From Ramazzottius varieornatus (lineage: Eukaryota; Tardigrada; Eutardigrada; Parachela; Ramazzottiidae): a stretch of DNA of 64,000 nt. The stretch is taken from the NCBI GenBank assembly GCA_001949185.1, contig BDGG01000002.1, forward strand, positions 3,829,046-3,893,045, read 5' to 3'. The notes under the pieces are model-generated. The model was given only the letters and a program-made list of their open reading frames with translations. It did not search any database and had not been told where the DNA came from. This document shows, one piece after another, positions 57,480 to 64,000 of the stretch. Position 1 is the stretch's first letter; each line of letters begins with the position of its first letter. The position numbers and the translations under genes are program-made.

Positions 57480-59249
57480 TAACACAGAACTTAATGAGTC
57501 GGCTGCAGAAAAGTGGAGACCGCAGATGGAAGTCTGTCAAGTTCTGACCACTGGGGAGGAGAAGCGAATGCGTAGACGTACAGGTATGCGTCTTTGCGAT
57601 AGAGCTTTTCTGCTGCCCGGATCAACTGACGCATTATTCTACACTGCAGAGTTTACGGTTTCAGACAGTGTTATGTTACTATGCAATTAAAATTATTAAA
57701 AGTCACGTGCTAATGTTAAGTCTATGTGATCAGCTGACTGCAAGTAAAATTAATTATCGCTGACGAATTTCAATAATTAGAATTAACATTCGATTTCCTA
57801 TCATGGATCAATCAATCAAGTTAACACAAACCCGCACAATTAGAACGATTTTAATTATTAAAATCGACTTCCTACTATAATGATTAAAATAACACTGGTA
57901 TCAGATAGCTTCATCATTTGCGACATCCACTGAAATCGTGACAGACTTATGAACTCCTCGCTTCGCTCAGAGAGATTAGAGAAGGTAGAGGAACCGCTGT
58001 ATATTCCGTAGAGGCGCAAAACATGGAAGCGGTAGAGGCACTTACCACTACGGTAAACAACACCATTGGTCCAATACGCAGAGAGGCCACGCCCCGGCAG
58101 AGTCGGTTACATTACTGTTAGTCGGTTACTCGACTGTTTACGACTAACAGTAATGGGTTGCACTCCTACTTTACAATGACGGTGGAGCAGCGCACAGCAT
58201 CTAATTAAGCATCTTTATACGGTAGCAGCTTCGCAGTGAGCCGTATTTAGGTGCTTGCCGGACCTGCGCCGCAAACGCAGGTGCTTTATGTACCTGCACA
58301 CATAGTTGATGGGCAACGACTTGATCTGTCAGGTAAGGCCAAACTGTCGGTTTGTCCAAGCAGCAAAAGGTCATCTTAGGTCATCCATTTGACCTCAACC
58401 TTTAATGGTCGCTAGTCCGGCAATGACTTTACCATTGGAAGACTGGCGTGACGTACGTACGCGTTCCTCTACCCCCTCTAGTCTCTCTGCTTCGCTCATC
58501 CTGATGAAGTAATGGTGATGTATAGTATACGGCATGGGTAACTCTTCGAAAACTCGTGGCCCTACTTCTACGTTTTTTTGTGCATTGTTTGGTAGGGCAT
58601 GTATCACGACGATCGGGCCGATTGTTCAGTTGATTTCGTAAATTTTAGGCCCTAAGTGTACAGGGCTTCAGATTCACCCGCGCACTGTTGCCTGTCAATC
58701 AGGGTGCAAGCCGCGCGACATCTGACATCAGAGCAGGTGGCTGTTCTTCTCTGATTTTTGGCTCTCATAGACAAAACTCACAAAAGAGTGTTTTGCAGAA
58801 ACTTAGTAAAGCTAGGAAAACTCAAAAAACTCCAGATAAATTCAGAAAAATTCCAGAAAAGTCCAGGATTATCATAACATGATAATTCTTGCTCCCAGAC
58901 GCTCGAGCATTGCCTGAGAAGGTACGACGCGGGCTCTCCGGAGGATTTACTGCAATAACATTCTCCTGTCTGACTGTCATCGTAAATCGTCGTCCGAATT
59001 TCATGCTGCCATATCTCGACAGCACTCTTGAGGATCACCCGGATTCTGCGAGTTCAACGTTTGGAGTGAAGGGATACGGGATACTCGAACTCGACCATTT
59101 AGAATCCGTGAGAAAGTTTTCTACACCAGTTGCATTTGCTTGTACCAGTAGTCACTTGATTGACTGTTGCTCTATTGCCGTTGTCGTTGGATTTTGAGTG
59201 AGTTTCGCGATGATTTCTGCGTTTTCCTTAGGCTCGGGACGACTCGTAA
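57480..59249. other. Intergenic interval, 1.8 kb
   Basis: 57660-57900 is AT-rich with ATTTTAATTATTAAAAT palindromes. A perfect 14-bp stem lies at 58111-58154. Frames near 58889-59197 end just before the coiled-coil gene and may overlap its 5' untranslated exon; an acceptor-like CCTTAG at 59226-59231 precedes the start codon. Confidence 0.4.
58111..58154. repeat. Perfect 14-bp hairpin
   Basis: ATTACTGTTAGTCG, a 16-base loop, then CGACTAACAGTAAT. It could be a remnant of a foldback element or a structured element in RNA. No terminator role applies in a eukaryote. Confidence 0.5.
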
Positions 59250-62200
59250 ATGGACAGGAAACAGCAAGATTCCATTATGCTGGAGGGCGGGCCGAGCATG
59301 TTCGTGCCAGACGACGACGACATCGATGACGATGATGGTACAGATGATGAGCAACATCAGCTCGAGGTCTGTGTTACACAAAATTCAGAACCGTAGTTGT
59401 ACCCTTCAACAGTATGGTGCGTTTGCAGATGGAAGAGGAGCTTAAGGAGGGTGGATTTCTGGGCCTGATCAAAGAGGTGAATACGGATAACGAGGAGGAC
59501 GATGACATGGCGACGTCGGAGGAAACATTCAACCGTGGCATAAACGAGAAAAAGTGAGGCGAATATCCTGAAAATGTTCCAGCAAAATGTTTTAAATTTT
59601 ACTGTAGTATCAGTGGGAAGTATGCAACGTCAACGCCGTACGCAGCTACTACCTTCCAACGATCTCAAACGCTGCAGCAGCAGACACTCGATTCCCCGTT
59701 CTCCTCCAGCCACAACAGAGGCAAGGGTGATTACCTGTTGAGCGCCCAGAAGTACCCAAGAGCGAGAGACGCCTTTCGCGAAAGGCTGGAGGATCTTCCG
59801 GAGGTCGAGACTACAGGAATGCGAGAAGGGATGGAGCCACCACCTAAGCGCTCTTTGCTGAATGAGCCGTCGTATGAACGAGTGAGGGATCTCGAGAAAG
59901 CAACGTCCCGGTTCAGTGGATCTCCTGGGCTTGGACGATCGAATTTGGACAGCCTCCTCAGTCACGGTAAGTCTCAGCGAGCAATGGTTTCTCAACATTC
60001 CACCAAAGAAAGCTGTATTACTTAGTTGGACCACTTCTGTGGAGTTTTTGTTCCAGTGCAGTGAAAGTTACTTTCACCATTAATATTGCCTCGTTGTCTT
60101 CGTAGAATCTCTCCATCCGAAGCCCGAAAGGGAGAGTTACGACCTTTTATGTGATGCGAAAGATCGGGAAATACAGCAGCTTCGACGTGACATGGATAAG
60201 AACTGCGCCGAGTTGGAGAAAGAGTTATCTCAGTTTCAGAATCACGTCGAAGAGCTTTCAAGTAAGCCTTTGTTTGACGGATTATCCATCCATAAGCGTC
60301 AGTCGTAAACCACAAGACATTAATGTGCCAAACCCGTACACGTGTACTTGCTAGTCATCTTTTTAATCGTTTTACTGTTGTTTGCAGAGGAGAAGTTATC
60401 GTTGGCCGAAGAACGCGCACGAACCTACGCCGAAGTGGAAGCTCTTCGGAAAGAAACGGGGCAACTGAGAAACGCACTGAAAGAAGTCAGAGCGGACCTC
60501 GACGCTGCTAAGAACGAGAAGCAAGACGTGAGTATTCACATATTGTTCTCAGTCAACAAAGCTTCTTCCGTTCTTCGGATGTTTACCCGATTCTCGCGAT
60601 CGCACTTGGAAAATGATATCGGACTTGAAAATATTCAAAACATCTACGATTTTTGCTGTAAAATAATCTGGGATAGATATTTTTTCTCCTGCTTTACAGC
60701 TTTTGAGGAAGATTCATATGCAAGATGGCAAACTACAGCAGATGGAGCATACGCTGAACCAGTCGACGCCTTGGGAAGTGATCGACCAGCTCAAATCCAA
60801 CCACGAGACGACAATGTTGCAGATCAAAGAAGTACATCAGTCGGAACTGCGAAAGTTTCAGGATCAAGCCATAGAAGACACGAGAAGGTATAAAGAACAG
60901 TTTGAGCGGTCGAAGAAAGACATGGAAGCCATGTACGAGAAACTGCAAGCGACGGAAGCCGATAGAAACCGGCTTCAGGCGCAGATCGATGCACCACAGA
61001 AAGAAGCGGCAAAAGCGACGGCTAGCACGCCTTCTACAGACCTACTTCGCCTGCAACTCAAAGCCAAGGTTTGATCTCACCGATAGTCAACAAAGCCAGA
61101 TGAATTTTCGCGTGATGAATTGTTAACACAATATTTTCGATTATTTTTACTAGTTTCTTTTTGATATTTTTAGATGGATGATTTGGAAAGGTACGCCAAA
61201 AGAACATCCGAGCTCGAAGAAAAGCTTTCCATGATGCAGCGCGAGTCTTCCGAAGAGACAAGTCGTCTGAGGGAGGATCTCAGCAAAGCCGTTCAAGAGA
61301 ACATTGCTCATATCAATGAACAAACGGAGACGGTGAAGAACAACGTCCAGATGCGCGAAGATATCGCTAAACTCACGAAGGAATTGGACGAATTGAAGAA
61401 GGAAAGATTGGAAAGGTCAAACGAAACCTTGAAACTGCAGTCTAGCGCTCGCAGTGCTCAAGCAGAAATCGCCAGCTTGAAAGTGGAAGTGGAGCAGGGG
61501 CGGAAAGAGAGGGAGGACTTTGAGAGGGCGCGCAGTGAGCTACAAGCGCTCAATACACAGTTACAGCAAGAACTTGCAGCCAGAGTACGTCTTGACGTTG
61601 TCTGTGCTTTTCGATGAATCTATGGAATGATTTTCTGATTTTTATTTGTAGAATGTTCCGGTGAATAACAGAGTCAGTTTGGACTTGATAAGGCAACAAG
61701 TGAAGAGAAAGGTGAGAAGCTACTTGGGATCCAGGCAAACTCGACACATCGTTTTTCTAAGTGGCGCACGCTCCCGGCCAGTAACCTCAAGAACATACGC
61801 CACTTGAGAAAACACTGTCGAGTTTGTTTGCCCGAGTCCCAGTTTGACAGCGACAAAGTCCCGAGCTTAGCTGAAGCGGAGGTTCTCTTTTGTAGGAAGG
61901 TGAATTGGCAGAAGCGAACAGAAGGTTTCGTGAGATGGAGGACAACCGTCACTCGCAGTTTCAGCGGATCGCCGATGAGAACACTCAGTTGAAAGAAGAC
62001 AAGGCGCGGTTGCAGAACGACGTCTCGCTAATGCGTAAAGTGCTGCGGAAGCTGAAGAAGCACATTGCCAATAATCCCAGCCCTAGCGGCGATTCCGGCT
62101 TCAGCGCGGAGATTAAAACCACGGTAAGTGCTCACAAGAAAGAAAAGCGGAAGTGAAGTAGCTTCTCTGTCCTCCGCTTGTCTAATTTTTTTACCCCGCA

Positions 62201-62732
62201 TCCGACAGTTTGTCTGGTGATCCTCTGATTAGTATCGTATTTGGTCGCTCTTCCTGTTTTCGAGCTTCGGGGCAATTTCCAGTTACTGGTGGATTTCTTC
62301 TTCTTTTTAGGATGTGAACAGCTCCAAAGGCACTGTTGCTGGAGACGAGACAATGAAGAGTGAAAGAGAAATTTCCCGCGAGAGAATGGCTCAAAGAGGT
62401 GACCATGAAAACATGGCTAGAAATTTTGCATAATATGGTTTCGGAAATTCTTTTGCTTGAATGATGCTTGATTTTATTGGGAAGAAGCATTGCTGTGATA
62501 TTTGATTGAGTCCGGATAGCGTGTGAAGCTGAGTTTGCTCATGGGATTTTGTTTTGCAGCAGAAGACCGGCGTGAACTGGAGCGGCGATACCAGCAACAG
62601 CTGGAAATCGATCGGCGGAAAATTATCGCTCAAGTCGATGGGCTGTACAAACGCAAGCTGCAACAAGTCGTGGTCGAGTTGAAGATTGCACCCACCAGCG
62701 GAAATCATCAGCCAACGCTTTCATCAAAGTAA
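59250..62732 (+). CDS. Long coiled-coil protein, possibly centrosomal
   Basis: Eleven exons keep frame: 59250-59366, 59429-59553, 59608-59966, 60106-60261, 60388-60527, 60700-61068, 61174-61584, 61652-61711, 61896-62123, 62311-62398, 62560-62732, in total 2226 bases, 741 aa. The start ATG follows an in-frame TAA. The N-terminus is acidic (SMFVPDDDDIDDDDGTDDEQ, EEELKEGGFLGLIKEVNTDN), then a Ser-rich linker, and from about residue 200 nearly continuous heptads (AELEKELSQFQNHVEELS, EEKLSMMQRESSEETSRLRE, DIAKLTKELDELKKERLERS). The C-terminus has RRELERRYQQQLEIDRRKII and AQVDGLYKRKLQQVVVELK. An acidic start followed by long coiled coil recalls CEP152/asterless, but this is a weak likeness; golgins or other scaffold proteins are possible. 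The donor at 59367 (GTCTGT) is unusual. Confidence 0.75.
61758..61806. repeat. CAAGTGGCGCAC hairpin family, copy 6 (intronic)
   Basis: TAAGTGGCGCACGCTCCCGG to ACATACGCCACTTG in the 184-bp intron between the eighth and ninth exons of the coiled-coil gene, followed by GTTTGTTTGCCCGAGTCCCA, a diverged form of the outer arm of the full-length copy. Confidence 0.65.
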
Positions 62733-63318
62733 AGTGAATCTCTATCAGGACCAATTCCCTCTCTTTTACTTCTAATCATTTTGCCTTCCAGTCATCTAAT
62801 TCGACCTTTTAAGTGTCCTGTTGTGAAACTTACGATGATGGATGAGTCTCTCCATGTTTCTTCCTTTTCCGCATTGTGTGCTTTTTTGAGAGTTTATACT
62901 TTCTTTCTCCGTGTAGTTTTTATGGTCATTCTCAAAACAGTCGACCTTTCTGATAATTTCAAATCTTTCGTTTAAAAACATTCGACATTCCTGAAGAAAA
63001 ACACCAAACAAAAATATTCTCCATAAAATCACGAAGTAATCGTTAAAAATCGAATAAAAAATCCAGTTTAATTTAGGAACAGAATTCACTGGTGGTTATA
63101 AAAGCCCATTTCCGGTAAGGATGCTGGCGCTACAGGACAGAAATGTGAGACCGAAGACAAAAAGATCTATCATGGAGAGAGCAGAAAAGAGGGAAAGGTT
63201 TGCGGGACCGAAGACTCTCGGCTCTGTCGATTAGTGATTGTAATGGAAGGACGGACGAGAGTTTCGAACTGCTATCCTTTTGGCTAACGACTGTAACCAG
63301 CACCTTCCTTCGTGACAT
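62733..63318. other. Convergent 3' ends
   Basis: The coiled-coil gene (plus) and the Rab gene (minus) end towards each other here. AT-rich sequence at 62900-63080 includes GAATAAAAAA near 63052. No gene is seen. Confidence 0.35.
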
Positions 63319-63532
63319 TCAACACCAGCCGCCACACCCTGATCGCTTAGTTTCAGGTGGCTCTAGGGAGTCCTGCACCACGATGCGCTTGATTGTCTTC
63401 TGATGAGCGGCTCCGGCACGACGACTCTTCTCCACGGCCTCCTCCATTCGTGTCATAACCAGCTCCAGCAGCTTCTCTACGCAATGGGCAACGTTGTGGC
63501 CGGAAGCTGCGCTGGTCTCAAAGTACGGCATC
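63319..63532 (-). CDS. Rab27-like small GTPase, last exon
   Basis: The exon starts after a TTTCACAG acceptor and reads [20 protein letters not shown] then [16 protein letters not shown]. The ETSA motif is the G5 guanine-specificity box of Rab proteins. Human Rab27 has [36 protein letters not shown] at the same place, so the assignment to the Rab27 branch, which drives secretory-vesicle docking, is well supported. The tail ends SGCGGWC and a stop, with two Cys available for double geranylgeranylation, although the spacing (C-GGW-C) differs from the usual C-x-C. The rest of the gene lies beyond the window, across an intron of at least 470 bp that contains a DNA transposon. Confidence 0.85.
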
Positions 63533-63591
63533 CTGTGAAAGAAATTGACAAGCATAGACAAACCTGTGGTTTTCTCATTTCGTTTTTGATA

Positions 63592-64000
63592 CGAGGGAAA
63601 GGACATTAATCCGTCCAGTGAATATTTCGGACATAAATCCGTCCAGATGGTTTTTGCAAAGTCGCTCGTCAAAATTTGTCTCACTGTACCTCAGTCGATA
63701 GGGAAAACCTTCTTATTTCAACGTAACTGATCTGGGAGCCATTTGCCGGAGCACAAACGAGAAAGAAGGATCGGGATGAAACACGCCGAAACGCCATGTT
63801 AAAGAGCCGACGCACGAAAAAAGTCCCAGGCCTGCAGAGGCGTCTGTGTAGTATTTTTGGGTGACTCACCCTGATCGTCGGTTTCACGGCAATCAACGTC
63901 ACAGCTGCTTTTTCATCTAATAAAGTATTCCCTTAAGCGTTTTGCGAGTGCCTTTCACCTCTGTGACGTATTTCCGGCGAGTAAACTGCGTCTCGATGCC
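63592..64000 (+). mobile_element. Second copy of the TA-flanked transposon, cut by the window end
   Basis: Starts CGAGGGAAAGGACATTAATC after a TA at 63590-63591 and matches the reverse complement of 46213-46621 almost base for base. The transposase would lie beyond 64000 on the plus strand. The near identity of the two copies points to recent movement. It lies in the intron upstream of the last Rab27-like exon. Confidence 0.85.

Noticed and set aside
59172-59381. Minus-strand frame opposite the first coiled-coil exon
   Set aside because: Antisense of the Asp-rich start of the coiled-coil protein.

Overview
The window is nuclear DNA of a small-genome invertebrate animal. Genes are split by short GT-AG introns (mostly 50-400 bp), many TA-flanked inverted-repeat elements sit in introns and between genes, and a run of N marks an assembly gap at 45759-45992. 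Gene content is metazoan: SRSF1-type splicing factor, Rab27-type GTPase, chaoptin-like LRR protein, SLC9B antiporter. An ecdysozoan, perhaps a tardigrade, would fit, but that is an inference from overall style and not a marker-based assignment.

Layout. 1-2450 (+) holds pieces of several genes: an unidentified multi-exon piece, an LSM14-like FDF fragment, and a broken C-terminal piece of proteasome subunit PSMD12/Rpn5. 4630-12819 (-) has two UDP-glycosyltransferases with a plant-type PSPG box and no membrane anchor. 14483-16996 (-) is an SLC9B/NHA cation-proton antiporter, followed by a poorly resolved region up to 20.8 kb. 20833-23340 (-) is hexokinase and 26639-29588 (-) an M17 leucyl aminopeptidase. 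31983-32336 (+) is a small secreted protein, 32593-33698 (-) an unrecognised gene, and 34243-35555 (+) an SRSF1-like gene followed by a degenerate repeat array. 37975-42091 (+) is a large extracellular LRR protein with a probable GPI signal. 42540-43115 (-) is a small unrecognised gene.

43.4-46.6 kb holds two TA-flanked DNA elements side by side; the second carries a transposase gene interrupted by the assembly gap. 46908-48621 (-) is a BED-finger gene of transposon style, and 48920-49660 (+) a small membrane protein. 49.7-54.7 kb is repeat-rich with one Cys-rich ORF. 54773-56073 (-) is a Gly/Ser/Thr-rich secreted protein with a repeated Cys motif. 56.9-57.2 kb is a hAT transposase relic. 59250-62732 (+) is a long coiled-coil protein. 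63319-63532 (-) is the last exon of a Rab27-like gene, with another copy of the second DNA element in its intron running off the window end.

The genes do not form one pathway; this is an ordinary eukaryotic gene neighbourhood. The most notable items are the soluble plant-type UGT pair, the Cys-Asp in place of Asp-Asp in the antiporter, the repeat array after the SR gene, and several miniature inverted-repeat families. For the well-supported genes I spliced exons by eye and checked that exon lengths keep the reading frame. Many first exons are not resolved.
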